Positions 8,255 to 16,343 are shown, numbered from the stretch's first letter. The stretch: DNA of 64,000 nt from a virus (IMGVR_UViG_3300018065_000011:1-64000), one strand, 5' to 3'. Notes: generated by a model from the letters alone, not told the origin. A program made the numbers and translations.

Positions 8255-8462
8255 CTGCGGCCACTTCTTACTACCCATCGACAAGGAACAGGGGTCGTGG
8301 TGGTGCGGAGCGTGTGGCCGGATGCTCATGGAGGACGACGACGGAGACTCCTGGTTTGTCCCAAACCACAACCTCGAAGGGGTGTCATGGGAGGATCAGA
8401 GACGCGAAGAGGAGGAGTTGCTACGCGTCCCCGACGAGGCACAGGCGCCGCCGTCGAGTTGA
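8160..8462 (+). CDS. zinc-ribbon protein, start uncertain
   Basis: The convincing part runs from about 8241 (CDCGHFLLPIDKEQGSWW, CGACGRML) to an acidic tail. No ATG or GTG lies close to that point; the frame is open back to TTG 8160 inside the preceding gene. Either an unusual start is used or an upstream base was gained or lost, which would fuse it to the gene at 8018. Confidence 0.4.
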   Translation: MLPYVTRSNTSRKLSAWSTKQGSRPRNVRACDCGHFLLPIDKEQGSWWCGACGRMLMEDDDGDSWFVPNHNLEGVSWEDQRREEEELLRVPDEAQAPPSS

Positions 8463-8477
8463 TCGCGAAGTGAGACC

Positions 8478-8598
8478 ATGAAGACGACGCGGATGATTCG
8501 TCTCCAGCAAGCTCGTGTCAGGCCACGCAGTGAAGGTTCAAGTGAAAGGTAAAATCGCCTACTTGTGGTACGATGGTCCTCCAGGTAGGACACTATAG
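8478..8598 (+). pseudogene. small gene with a one-base frameshift
   Basis: The ATG at 8478 opens MKTTRM, then the frame is lost. One base further on, the sequence reads VSSKLVSGHAVKVQVKGKIA and continues coherently to a TAG at 8598. Together they would make a ~39-residue beta-rich protein. A single extra base near 8496 explains the break. Confidence 0.4.
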
Positions 8599-8678
8599 CG
8601 CGTTCTAGGGCTTCGGGAGTCGGGCAGGGTACTTCGGTCCAATCATCAAAGCTCAACTTAGAGCGCTCCGACGAGTCA

Positions 8679-8951
8679 ATGGCTGACGCAAAGAAAGAGT
8701 TGCTCCAGACGATCAACGCCATGGCGGATGCGTGGGGCTACATGTGCGGCACGGGATGCAATGACGACTCGAAAGTTGCCGAGCTACAAGCCAAGATCGA
8801 GAAGCAGATCGATGCCTTGATAGCCGGGCAGCGTGATGGATCGCGCACTGAGTGCATCTTGTGTGATGAGCCGGCAACCTGGATAGCGGTGGAGTCGGAT
8901 CACGAGATCTCGCGAGCGAGCGACCCCGCTGAGCAAAGGGACAGATGGTAG
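8679..8951 (+). CDS. hypothetical protein
   Basis: A 90-residue helical protein with CILCDEPATW near the end. No strong ribosome site precedes the start. Its end overlaps the next gene. Confidence 0.45.
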   Translation: MADAKKELLQTINAMADAWGYMCGTGCNDDSKVAELQAKIEKQIDALIAGQRDGSRTECILCDEPATWIAVESDHEISRASDPAEQRDRW

Positions 8952-9670
8952 ACATAAAGCTCACCGAGAAAGAGCTAGAAGCGATCGATACGATCGCCAA
9001 ATCAACGCTCAGTTACCGCGAAGTCGCCAGGTGCGTAGATGCCTACCGCGAAGGACTCAAAGATTACCAGACGCACCTGACTCGTGACCCACCCTTTGAC
9101 GCCCTGTTTGAAGCCGGACAGAAGGCAAGGAAAGCCGCGGAGTTGGCAGACGCCTATCGAGAGGAGATCTTGCCCTTGGTGGGTGCTGGGTATCAGCGTC
9201 GGGAGATTAGCCCTGCCTCGATAGGACTAGGACAGGAACAAGAGACCATCGAATGTCCCTCCTGCGGTGCTCAAACAACACACGTCTGGGACGAATGCTG
9301 CTCCCAATGCCACCCGAGTATCTCCAGGTCCTACGACGATCCGAGTCCTGAGGGAGACATGACAGAGAAAGAGAAGAAACCTTGGTGGATCGGGGAGTAC
9401 GGGCCAGAGCTTAACCGTAAGACCTACGGCCGCATCTGGGTGCGAACCGAAGCGGACCGGGTGAAAGTGCTCGATCTCATCAAGGAGGTCGATCCGGGCG
9501 AGTACGAGACCTACATGCCCAAGGACTTCGTGGCCGTCATGCCCGAAGACCTGTCCAAAGCCAAGCTCGTGTACGGTCACAAATTCGAGATCCGTACCGA
9601 CCAGCTTGAGTTGGCATGCTGGAAAGCCGGGGTCGAAATCTGGATCGTGACAGGCCATCGAGACGGGTGA
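8945..9670 (+). CDS. mosaic zinc-ribbon protein containing a sigma-factor fragment
   Basis: A 241-residue protein that looks composite. Residues 1-85 are helical and end in EEILPLVGAGYQRREI, identical to part of region 4 of the sigma factor at 17777; the DNA matches at 43 of 45 bases. Next is a zinc-ribbon segment (CPSCGAQ...CCSQC), then from an internal ATG (9360) a different domain (KPWWIGEYGPEL...). I infer a recombination join, or two genes fused. Confidence 0.55.
   Translation: MVDIKLTEKELEAIDTIAKSTLSYREVARCVDAYREGLKDYQTHLTRDPPFDALFEAGQKARKAAELADAYREEILPLVGAGYQRREISPASIGLGQEQETIECPSCGAQTTHVWDECCSQCHPSISRSYDDPSPEGDMTEKEKKPWWIGEYGPELNRKTYGRIWVRTEADRVKVLDLIKEVDPGEYETYMPKDFVAVMPEDLSKAKLVYGHKFEIRTDQLELACWKAGVEIWIVTGHRDG
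9163..9207 (+). repeat. 45-bp copy of sigma-gene sequence
   Basis: Matches 18730-18774 with two substitutions. It encodes EILPLVGAGYQRREI in the same frame in both genes, so it is a duplicated or recombined piece of the sigma gene. Confidence 0.85.
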
Positions 9671-9849
9671 GCGACATGATCGAGGTCATCTTCTACTGGG
9701 GCGCAACGACAGGAGGTATCGTGGTCGTGGGCCTCAGTACCGCCCTCGCAATCCTAGAACCTCGCGACCGCCGCGAAGCCATACCTCTAGTGATCGTCGG
9801 CATCATCATGGTGGCCTTCGGGATCGCTGCGTTGAAAGGCTGGCTGTAG
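9667..9849 (+). CDS. small membrane protein, two transmembrane segments
   Basis: A 60-residue protein with two hydrophobic segments (GIVVVGLSTALAIL and PLVIVGIIMVAFGIAAL) joined by a short charged loop (EPRDRREA). It begins at GTG 9667 in GTGA overlap, or at ATG 9676. Inner-membrane location inferred. Confidence 0.6.
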   Translation: MSDMIEVIFYWGATTGGIVVVGLSTALAILEPRDRREAIPLVIVGIIMVAFGIAALKGWL

Positions 9850-9851
9850 CC

Positions 9852-10181
9852 ATGAGCATCGACTTTGGTACGGTAACAGGCTTCGGTTTCGTCCTTTCAC
9901 GAGCCGAGATTGAAGCAGCCCTCAAGCTCAAAAGCATCGAGTGGGACCACGACGAGCCCGAATACGAGTTGCTGGACAACTATAGCGTCCAGATGAACGA
10001 GTGCGGAAACTGTCTCGTTGAGAACGGTGTGCGGTATCTCTACCACGCGAAGCAAACCCGAGACGAGAAAACCGGGTCCACACAGGCCGACCCAGAGCAG
10101 ATCGCCGAGTTGAAACGCATGATCGAGGAGTGCAAGCTGGACGTGACCATCGACTTCAGGGAAGAAAGGCACCTGTACTAG
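9852..10181 (+). CDS. hypothetical protein
   Basis: A 109-residue acidic protein (RAEIEAALKLKSIEWDHDEP). It follows the membrane gene after 2 bases. Unknown function. Confidence 0.55.
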   Translation: MSIDFGTVTGFGFVLSRAEIEAALKLKSIEWDHDEPEYELLDNYSVQMNECGNCLVENGVRYLYHAKQTRDEKTGSTQADPEQIAELKRMIEECKLDVTIDFREERHLY

Positions 10182-10183
10182 CG

Positions 10184-11317
10184 ATGCGAGACCACAAAGA
10201 AGTGCTGGCCCTTTTTCGCGAAAACCATCGGCTGGCCGGGCTCCTGTTGTTGAATCTCGTGGATGGGCTCGGACCTACCCATGCCCATGACCATCGCTGG
10301 GAAGACAAAGGACACCTTCCACAAGCAAACTGGCTGCTAGATCCCGACAATGCACACTTTCTTCGAGAAGTGCTCCATGGCCTGGCCCTGGAACGACCAG
10401 CAAGACATATACCCTACTTCGCCCCCTTCCAAGTCACGTACTACGACGGCAATCCGCCCCATTCTACGCTGCTCGCTCGCCGCCTCCTGGACCGCCTACA
10501 ACACGGCCTCGCCATGGTGAGCCACAACAACCAAGAAGGGTTAATGGGAACAACCTACGATGAGCAAGACGTGGCGAGACGAATACAGGAGATCCGGCTA
10601 GTCGTGGAAGACATCGCATACGCGCTTCTGGGCGAGAAAGCACGGGAGTTGGTAAACTTCGAGTTGCCGCCGTTCGGAGACGTGACCTACCACCGTGAAG
10701 TGCCTCCTTGCATCGAAGCAGACGTGACCTACCACCGTGAAGTGCCTCCTTGCATCGAAGCAGAAGGCCCAGAAGCGGCAAGACAATGGCACGCATGGGC
10801 AGCCAACATCGTGGCCGAGTACTGCGATGGGTTCACGGAGGAAATGGAGAAGTGCTCAGACGATGAATTGAAAGCGTCGATAGAACGACTGCTCGCTGAC
10901 CTGATGCAACAGGCTTACCCCGATACGCCTCCAGATCCCGAATCCGATACGCCTCCAGATCCAGAATCCATCGTCCGTGGCTGGGTGGGGCCCATCGCCC
11001 GTGGCTTCAAACGCGTGCGGTACAGCTACCACCGAGACCTGTTCAAGCTCCTAGGGTATCCAGACATCGCCGCCCAATTCGACGCCATCTGGGCGCTCTG
11101 TGAACCCCACATGGAAACCGATCCACACGAGCCCCAAGTGCTAGGCCAAGAACCAGCACACTGGCTGCCATACATCGACAACCCCACCTTCTACACGGCC
11201 CTCATCGAAGTCCTGGAATCCGAAGCCGCCGTAGATGAGGAAAAAGGCCGTACCCGACTCGCCTCCATGCTCCGTGCGGCCGTCCGGTTGATCAAAACGC
11301 GCGGGAAACGAACATGA
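10184..11317 (+). CDS. large hypothetical protein with internal tandem duplications
   Basis: A 377-residue protein, the largest in this operon. It is His/Arg-rich at the N-terminus and helical throughout. Two in-frame tandem duplications are visible: a perfect 42-bp unit (DVTYHREVPPCIEA twice) and a 24-bp unit (DTPPDPES twice). I chose ATG 10184, 2 bases after the previous stop. No known family. Confidence 0.65.
   Translation: MRDHKEVLALFRENHRLAGLLLLNLVDGLGPTHAHDHRWEDKGHLPQANWLLDPDNAHFLREVLHGLALERPARHIPYFAPFQVTYYDGNPPHSTLLARRLLDRLQHGLAMVSHNNQEGLMGTTYDEQDVARRIQEIRLVVEDIAYALLGEKARELVNFELPPFGDVTYHREVPPCIEADVTYHREVPPCIEAEGPEAARQWHAWAANIVAEYCDGFTEEMEKCSDDELKASIERLLADLMQQAYPDTPPDPESDTPPDPESIVRGWVGPIARGFKRVRYSYHRDLFKLLGYPDIAAQFDAIWALCEPHMETDPHEPQVLGQEPAHWLPYIDNPTFYTALIEVLESEAAVDEEKGRTRLASMLRAAVRLIKTRGKRT
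10679..10762 (+). repeat. 42-bp perfect tandem duplication
   Basis: Two identical 42-bp units (10679-10720, 10721-10762) that add 14 residues in frame to the enclosing protein. Confidence 0.95.
10922..10969 (+). repeat. 24-bp tandem duplication
   Basis: Two 24-bp units differing at one base. Each encodes DTPPDPES. Confidence 0.9.
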
Positions 11318-11553
11318 GAGGTCATTTCCGTTACGTCATTTCAGAGATCCGATGCCTATCCACGACAGATGGGAAGAACGACGTGCTCTCGATCTGGAGC
11401 CGAGGCAAGTTTGCCGGACACCTGAAGCTCGAAAAAGGCGACGGCGAAAAGGTGGAAAAGTACTTGCTCAACCTCGGAGTCGGGGACTACGAAGGCACGT
11501 CCGATGGGATGGAAACGACATGGGCCTGGTCACCCGGCGAATTGAGAGACTAG
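11314..11553 (+). CDS. hypothetical protein
   Basis: A 79-residue protein (IRCLSTTDGKNDVLSIWSRG), ATGA-coupled to the large gene upstream. Unknown function. Confidence 0.5.
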   Translation: MRGHFRYVISEIRCLSTTDGKNDVLSIWSRGKFAGHLKLEKGDGEKVEKYLLNLGVGDYEGTSDGMETTWAWSPGELRD

Positions 11554-11605
11554 GAAACCCGTGAAGAGGACGGATGCGACAGACTGCGGCAGATGAGGAA
11601 CAATC

Positions 11606-11935
11606 ATGAACAATGCATCGACGGAACAGCGGAAACCACTGGTTCTCCGGTTTGCCTCTTCGGGGGCAGCAAGTGAATTTGTGGAGGAGATGGCCAAAAT
11701 GTCTCGTGACGCTCGACTGATTATGCTGGAGGCGCTGAGGGACGACACTGTGCCCGCTTCGAACCGTTGGCGGGAAAGCAAGATAGAAGACCAGCATGTC
11801 CCGGTCGCCCGCGAAAATCTGTCCTCGGCTGACGAGATTCGCCTGATTGTGAAACGCCTTGGGTGGTGTGGCGAAGATGTGCAGCATCTCAGTACCCTGT
11901 TGGCTGAGCGTATTGAAAAGCATCTCAACGGATAG
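11606..11935 (+). CDS. hypothetical protein
   Basis: A 109-residue helical protein (KPLVLRFASSGAASEFVEEM). A TGAGGAACAATC leader before the ATG is repeated almost exactly before the gene at 12215, suggesting a copied translation signal. Function unknown. Confidence 0.5.
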   Translation: MNNASTEQRKPLVLRFASSGAASEFVEEMAKMSRDARLIMLEALRDDTVPASNRWRESKIEDQHVPVARENLSSADEIRLIVKRLGWCGEDVQHLSTLLAERIEKHLNG

Positions 11936-11947
11936 AAAGGCGAAACG

Positions 11948-12205
11948 ATGGCAGTCAACTTCACCAAAGCACAGGCCCAGGAGATGCGGGACGATCCCGA
12001 CTACAAGCCCCGGACTGAAACATGCCCACTCTGCAATCCCGATGTGCAAGTGGTGGGAGGTATCTCTCTCTACCTCACGTCTGCCAGAAATGTGGCAACG
12101 TGTGGCAACCAGCCCAAGTGCTGAGCGCACACCCGACCTGTATCATCGGGAATGGGGCAGTTTTCCCTGACAAGCTACTACGAGCCAAGCTACTACGAGC
12201 CTTGA
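11948..12205 (+). pseudogene. zinc-ribbon gene with two compensating frameshifts
   Basis: Begins MAVNFTKAQAQEMRDDPDYK and CPLC. At a TCTCTCTC run near 12063 the coherent frame changes (LPHVCQKCGNVWQPAQ, completing a four-Cys ribbon). It changes back near 12150 (MGQFSLTSYYEPSYYEP) before a TGA at 12205. Read literally, the first frame stops at 12124 after 58 residues. The run suggests slippage or sequencing error. Confidence 0.45.
12171..12200 (+). repeat. 15-bp perfect tandem duplication
   Basis: Two identical units CAAGCTACTACGAGC near the end of the disrupted zinc-ribbon gene. Confidence 0.9.
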
Positions 12206-12214
12206 GGAACAATC

Positions 12215-12577
12215 ATGAGCATTCTTCACGTCTTGACCGTCGAAAATGAGAAGGATCTGACCGATCCCGTCGTGACGGTGGAACGTACCTGGGAAGGCCC
12301 TACCTTTGTCGTGGGATCAGAGGGTGAGAACATTCTCGCGGTCAATTCGCCTAACCGAGTTACGTTGCCCTTCTTTCGTAGGGATGGCGATGAACCAGAC
12401 CGAGCAGAGGCACTACTGGAGGCGGCAAACGAACATGCCAGCTACGAGCCAGAAGTCCACATGGTGACAGTGAGACTCGTGAATGGAGACTCGGCCGAGA
12501 ACCATACAAGGCTGGCGATGTTTGCCGCTCCCGAAAAAGCGAAGATTGACCTGTCGGTCCTTGGGACAACGGACTAA
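12215..12577 (+). CDS. hypothetical protein
   Basis: A 120-residue beta-rich acidic protein (LHVLTVENEKDLTDPVVTVE). Start supported by GAGGAACAATC. Unknown family. Confidence 0.55.
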   Translation: MSILHVLTVENEKDLTDPVVTVERTWEGPTFVVGSEGENILAVNSPNRVTLPFFRRDGDEPDRAEALLEAANEHASYEPEVHMVTVRLVNGDSAENHTRLAMFAAPEKAKIDLSVLGTTD

Positions 12578-12578
12578 G

Positions 12579-12767
12579 ATGACCTTCTCTGACTTCGTGG
12601 CCAAGTCCGTAGGCCGGGATCTCTCCCCAGAGCAACAGGCTATCTGTGAGCAGTACGCCGACTGGAGACGCAGAGGAAGAAAAGGAGGCTCCGGGCTCTC
12701 CATCATCCCCGGTGGGAAAGCAGAATCCATGCTCGATCACTGGTGGGAGGACTACGAGGATGGCTGA
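12579..12767 (+). CDS. hypothetical small protein
   Basis: A 62-residue protein (SPEQQAICEQYADWRRRGRK). The 18 bases encoding part of AICEQY recur at 13538-13555 upstream of another gene. It overlaps the next gene by 8 bases. Confidence 0.5.
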   Translation: MTFSDFVAKSVGRDLSPEQQAICEQYADWRRRGRKGGSGLSIIPGGKAESMLDHWWEDYEDG

Positions 12768-13197
12768 GCACTCATTCTTCGTGCTCGCCTGCTTGGATGG
12801 CTCCGTCGTGACGTTGCAGCAGGAAGATGGCATGGCATGGCTTCCTGTGATGTCAACACAGGAGGATGCAGAAGGCTTGCTACGGGCGCAAGACACAGAA
12901 GGCGTAGAAGTGGCCGAAGTAGCCCCCGAAGTCCTTTTCCACGGCATAGGCAGGCTACTTCCACACATCGATGTGGTCGGCTTCGTGGGAGACGATCCCG
13001 CGGTTATTCCCCTGACCAGAAAAGGCTTACGTGGTGCGTGGGATATGCTCCGAGACTTCTTCGATGACGACACAGGGCTAAAAGGACGCCTGCTCCAAAT
13101 CGGAAGCCTGGAGAAGATGGAATCGCAAGATCCCGAGATGTTCCTCAAGGAATCGCTCGGTAAGGTCAGAGAGATGCTCGGGCTACGCGAGAATTGA
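12760..13197 (+). CDS. hypothetical protein
   Basis: A 145-residue acidic alpha/beta protein (EHSFFVLACLDGSVVTLQQE). It starts inside the previous gene. No family recognised. Confidence 0.6.
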   Translation: MAEHSFFVLACLDGSVVTLQQEDGMAWLPVMSTQEDAEGLLRAQDTEGVEVAEVAPEVLFHGIGRLLPHIDVVGFVGDDPAVIPLTRKGLRGAWDMLRDFFDDDTGLKGRLLQIGSLEKMESQDPEMFLKESLGKVREMLGLREN

Positions 13198-13199
13198 AC

Positions 13200-13382
13200 A
13201 TGACGGAGCGAGAGATGGAGATTCGAGTAGAAAAGCTAGAGGGAGGCATACGGTTCGTTGCCTACATAGACGGAAGAAGGGGTCCGTCGTTGTTCCTGAC
13301 CGATGCGTACTACCGGAAGGTAGGGCCGATCGATCCCATGCCAATCCTTGCCCAAGGGGGTAAAAGGAGCCAGAGTGGGTGA
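13200..13382 (+). CDS. hypothetical small protein
   Basis: A 60-residue protein (RVEKLEGGIRFVAYIDGRRG) starting at ATG 13200, two bases after the previous stop. Confidence 0.5.
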   Translation: MTEREMEIRVEKLEGGIRFVAYIDGRRGPSLFLTDAYYRKVGPIDPMPILAQGGKRSQSG

Positions 13383-13548
13383 GAACCAAGCAGAACGAGC
13401 ACTGCGTGCGCTGATTGAAGATCTGGAGCGTCTGGTCAAAAACCTGTCTCCACTGCGTGCTCGTGAAACTATCGAGTGCGAACCGGCAACAATCGCCGTC
13501 GCGGAAATCGAAGCTGCCCTCCGTAAGCTGCCGAAGCGCTATCTGTGA
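13375..13548 (+). CDS. hypothetical helical protein
   Basis: A 57-residue helical protein starting at GTG 13375 and overlapping the previous stop. The last codons use the 18-bp sequence also present at 12639. Confidence 0.45.
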   Translation: MGENQAERALRALIEDLERLVKNLSPLRARETIECEPATIAVAEIEAALRKLPKRYL

Positions 13549-13573
13549 GCAGTACACCGAGAGACTACAGGCG

Positions 13574-13831
13574 ATGATCATGGACCTGGAAGGCATCGAT
13601 GACATGGCTCAGAACGAGCCCAGCCGCCTACGGAAACTCATGAAGGGTCTCCTGACACTGGAAGCAGAGATTGTCGATCTCTGCTTTTTCCAGCGGACCA
13701 GCCAGGTCAAAATAGCCGAAAAGCTCGACGTAGGGCTTCCGGTAGTGGGTTATCGCCTTGGGAGAGCCGCAGCGAAGATACAGGCGATGATGGACGCAGA
13801 ACAGGACATGACGATCAATGACAAACCTTGA
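13574..13831 (+). CDS. sigma region 4-like HTH protein
   Basis: An 85-residue protein. Residues 30-75 (LEAEIVDLCFFQRTSQVKIA, then EKLDVGLPVVGYRLGRAAAKI) have the pattern of sigma-70 region 4: a recognition helix following a conserved turn. There is no region 2. It could be an anti-sigma partner, a DNA-binding regulator, or half of a split sigma factor. The frame is open upstream through AICEQYTERL, so the start is uncertain. Confidence 0.5.
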   Translation: MIMDLEGIDDMAQNEPSRLRKLMKGLLTLEAEIVDLCFFQRTSQVKIAEKLDVGLPVVGYRLGRAAAKIQAMMDAEQDMTINDKP

Positions 13832-14192
13832 AGAAGTGCTAAAGATCATCAGCACGCACCCGGATGCCCCCTGCTACTTTCTGGAAGTCGAACCTTTGCC
13901 AGATGATGCCGAGGTTTTCGACACGGCCTCGGATTGGTACGAAGCCGTGAAAACCGAAGGGCAAAAGGGCCGGATGGTGCTGTCCATGGACCACCCGTCA
14001 ACAAGGATGTTGGGCTTCTCGACGTATGATCCGGCAAACGAGGAAGACACGGCCAGATATCTGGTGGTGGCGCTCTTTCGGTTCAAAGAAGAAGCCCCCG
14101 ACTCAATCAGGGAGTACTTCAAGACTCCGCAGAAACGACACGGGCTGGCAGAAATGCTTGCGAAGGGAATAGCACCGGATTGGAACGCTTGA
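13818..14192 (+). CDS. hypothetical protein
   Basis: A 124-residue acidic protein (LEEVLKIISTHPDAPCYFLE) overlapping the previous gene by 14 bases. Convergent with the minus-strand tag gene after 4 bases. Unknown function. Confidence 0.55.
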   Translation: MTNLEEVLKIISTHPDAPCYFLEVEPLPDDAEVFDTASDWYEAVKTEGQKGRMVLSMDHPSTRMLGFSTYDPANEEDTARYLVVALFRFKEEAPDSIREYFKTPQKRHGLAEMLAKGIAPDWNA

Positions 14193-14196
14193 GCGA

Positions 14197-14490
14197 CTAC
14201 CGCCGGTAGTGCTCGCGAATCCCCGTTCGGATGGCCTTCTTCGTGGCCGCGTTCCACCTGTAAGAACGTGCATCCGCGTCGAGATTCATCAACGCATCAC
14301 GCTCGCGCACCCCCTCCAACGTGCCCAGGAAATTCTCCACCGCAACAGCCTTGACCCCAGGCTGACGTGCAAGAGCCTGGATACGAGCGTCCGATAGACC
14401 CGCCTGACGGAGCAACGGAAGAACAGCATCCCGAATCTTGCCAGGGTTGGCATGAGCGAGACGGATGAGACGTTTGCGAAGGTCAGACAT
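14197..14490 (-). CDS. LRKQ-tag protein, N-terminal tag
   Basis: A 97-residue protein starting MSDLRKRLIRLAHANPGKI with RDAVLPLLRQA next. The rest is a short helical domain (DARIQALARQPGVKAVAVEN). Upstream, ACGCTATAGGG may be a -10 region. It lies alone on the minus strand between plus-strand operons. Confidence 0.65.
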   Translation of the reverse strand: MSDLRKRLIRLAHANPGKIRDAVLPLLRQAGLSDARIQALARQPGVKAVAVENFLGTLEGVRERDALMNLDADARSYRWNAATKKAIRTGIREHYRR

Positions 14491-14635
14491 CCTACTCGGA
14501 CCAACCCTATAGCGTGAATACCGCCAAATGGGGTAAAACGTACCAGAGGATGAGCCGTGGTACTATGAGACGACCGTACACGCTGGAGAATTGTCTTCAG
14601 ACGAGCAAGAGATTGGTGCTCTGCGTGGGGGGAAG

Positions 14636-14824
14636 ATGAAACACTGCCTCTACTGTAAAAGCGAGATGAATACGTCAGATGCGGCCTATGCGGAAAACCC
14701 GTTCTGCGTGAAATGCCTGCCCGAGAGGATGAAGAAGGCGGCTGAGGAAAGAGGACCAGGAAAATGGGTGACCGAAGGAAACTACGTCGTGTGGAAGGAG
14801 CAAGATGAGCGAAAAAGCACGTGA
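14636..14824 (+). CDS. zinc-ribbon protein
   Basis: A 62-residue protein with CLYCKSE and FCVKCLPER, a four-Cys zinc ribbon. GGGGGAAG directly precedes the ATG. It overlaps the next gene by 20 bases. Confidence 0.6.
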   Translation: MKHCLYCKSEMNTSDAAYAENPFCVKCLPERMKKAAEERGPGKWVTEGNYVVWKEQDERKST

Positions 14825-15146
14825 GTGGCTCTGTCCCAAATGCCACGGAAATCGCTGCCCCGCTTGCTTTCAAACCGGTAAGCGACTCTACGAGATCGGC
14901 GAGCAGGTCGTCTGGGACAACCAAGAGGGCAGCCTGGCACCGTGGAACGTGCGGGAGGAGGACTACCGCACGTACGTCGGAAAGACCTACCGTGTGAACG
15001 CCCTCATGGCCCACCCCGGCGACACCGAAGATCGCTACTATGTCGGCATCGACGTGGCTATGGAAACCATTCATGGCGGCACAGCCTCGATGCTCGTGTT
15101 CGACACAAACCTGCGCCGCCTAAGGAACAATGGACATCATCCTTGA
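14805..15146 (+). CDS. zinc-ribbon protein
   Basis: A 113-residue protein with LCPKCHGNRCPACFQTG near the N-terminus (four Cys), followed by a beta domain (YRVNALMAHPGDTEDRYYVG). Unknown role. Confidence 0.6.
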   Translation: MSEKAREWLCPKCHGNRCPACFQTGKRLYEIGEQVVWDNQEGSLAPWNVREEDYRTYVGKTYRVNALMAHPGDTEDRYYVGIDVAMETIHGGTASMLVFDTNLRRLRNNGHHP

Positions 15147-15477
15147 ACAAGCCAAGAAGGCCCACTGCGGAGGACTCCATGGATGGCTCAGGCGCTTCTG
15201 GCGCATCCTGACCCAAGGAAGATGGCAACCCCCTCCAGTCGTCCGAGGATGCGGCGTGTGCTGTCCAACCTGTGGGTACACCTTCGTGGCCAGCTTCAGA
15301 GGAAAACGCGACAAGGTGCTCTGTGAGCGCTGCTGGACATGGGTGGGAAGACCCAGCATCGGGATGGAGTGGGAAGGCAACGACGATGCCCAGAGGTACA
15401 GCTTGAGGGGATCGTCCTCATACGTTTTCCGGGCTTGGTCGAAGTCCAGGGTCCCGTCGATCTTTTCATCCTTGTAA
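15130..15477 (+). CDS. zinc-ribbon protein, C-terminus altered by inversion
   Basis: 115 residues as read. CGVCCPTCGYTF and LCERCW form a zinc ribbon. Everything after residue ~86 (past EWEGNDDA) is read through the inverted segment 15391-15501 and is probably nonsense. With the segment flipped back, the gene would end EGNDDAES at a TGA overlapping the next start. Confidence 0.5.
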   Translation: MDIILEQAKKAHCGGLHGWLRRFWRILTQGRWQPPPVVRGCGVCCPTCGYTFVASFRGKRDKVLCERCWTWVGRPSIGMEWEGNDDAQRYSLRGSSSYVFRAWSKSRVPSIFSSL

Positions 15478-15775
15478 GCCTGTAGAGTTTCATCAGCTTT
15501 CGGCAAGAGCCAGGTTCGTACACGCCCTCAATCAGTACGACGGGAAAACCCCTCCCGAGACCCTTGTCCAAGCGCTCAAAGTGATCCTGCGCATAACTCG
15601 CATGTTCGAGAAGCACCTCCTCGATAGGGAAGTCCCCTACCTGGCCGGCAACAAGTTCCGAGAACACGCGAAGGAGCTTGAAGAAATGGTGGGGCTCTTC
15701 GAAAGTATCCCCTCCGAGGACCTTCGCCGTGAGTTGATGCTGGCAGGTGTAGGCGTGGAAGACCTAGGCGATTGA
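15386..15775 (+). pseudogene. helical-protein gene broken by a 111-bp inversion
   Basis: Flipping bases 15391-15501 creates a single uninterrupted frame from ATG 15386 to the stop at 15775: MPKADETLQAYKDEKIDGTL, then ...DDPLKLYLWARARFVHAL and the intact downstream half (YDGKTPPETLVQALKVILRI...). The restored protein is 129 residues and helical, with its start overlapping the restored upstream stop as in the rest of the operon. As sequenced, the first third is on the opposite strand. Function unknown. Confidence 0.65.
15391..15501. other. inverted 111-bp segment
   Basis: Bounded by TGCC at 15387-15390 and its reverse complement GGCA at 15502-15505. The strand inside reads as coherent coding sequence only in the minus direction, with no start codon of its own. 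The length is a multiple of three. Confidence 0.65.
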
Positions 15776-15803
15776 TACGGAACCAATAGCCTCTAGATGG
15801 GGA

Positions 15804-16343
15804 TCACGTACGCGGCTCGCTGAGAAGGCAAGCGTTGAACAAGGTGTGTGGCCCGGAGTGTTGTGGGTGATACCAGGCGCCGTGTGTCCAGCCAGGGCCA
15901 GACCTGAAGCCGGCGGTCGGTTTGGCAACCCAACAACGCCGAAGAAGGGCGTCCGAAGCGTCCTTGACCACCAGGGGCGGAAGCTCATCGGTGAAAGACG
16001 GCAGGATCTCTTGGGCAACGTCGAGCAGCATGATGATGGCCTTGTCGCCTCCAACAAGCGCTCTCTTCTGCCTGTGCTCCCAGATGTAGAGCCCGGTAAC
16101 AAGCAGCGAACCCGACAACAGCACATGCCATCCGAAGAAGTCTGGAGGAGTGTCCCTCATCGATACCACCACAACACCCACCATGAAGGCCAGTACCCCC
16201 AGATTGATCAGGAAATCATCGAGGGTCTTCGCCTTGAAAAGTACGCCGACGATCCTCGATAGCGTCCAAAATGCCGCCATAGCGGCTAGTAGGACCACAA
16301 CAACCAGAATCAGCATGGCAACCATCACCTGAAAAAATAGCAT
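15804..16343 (-). CDS. membrane protein
   Basis: A 179-residue protein with about four hydrophobic segments in residues 1-90 (VMVAMLILVVVVLLAAMAAF, INLGVLAFMVGVVVV, WHVLLSGSLLVTGLYI) and a cytoplasmic-looking tail. No family recognised. Transcribed against the neighbouring operons. Confidence 0.6.
   Translation of the reverse strand: MLFFQVMVAMLILVVVVLLAAMAAFWTLSRIVGVLFKAKTLDDFLINLGVLAFMVGVVVVSMRDTPPDFFGWHVLLSGSLLVTGLYIWEHRQKRALVGGDKAIIMLLDVAQEILPSFTDELPPLVVKDASDALLRRCWVAKPTAGFRSGPGWTHGAWYHPQHSGPHTLFNACLLSEPRT

Noticed and set aside
8599-8668. A coherent minus-strand stretch (KLSFDDWTEVPCPTPEALER) in a plus-strand operon, perhaps a second micro-inversion
   Set aside because: Flipping at the GCGC words on either side does not produce a clean frame or a better start for the next gene, unlike the segment at 15391.
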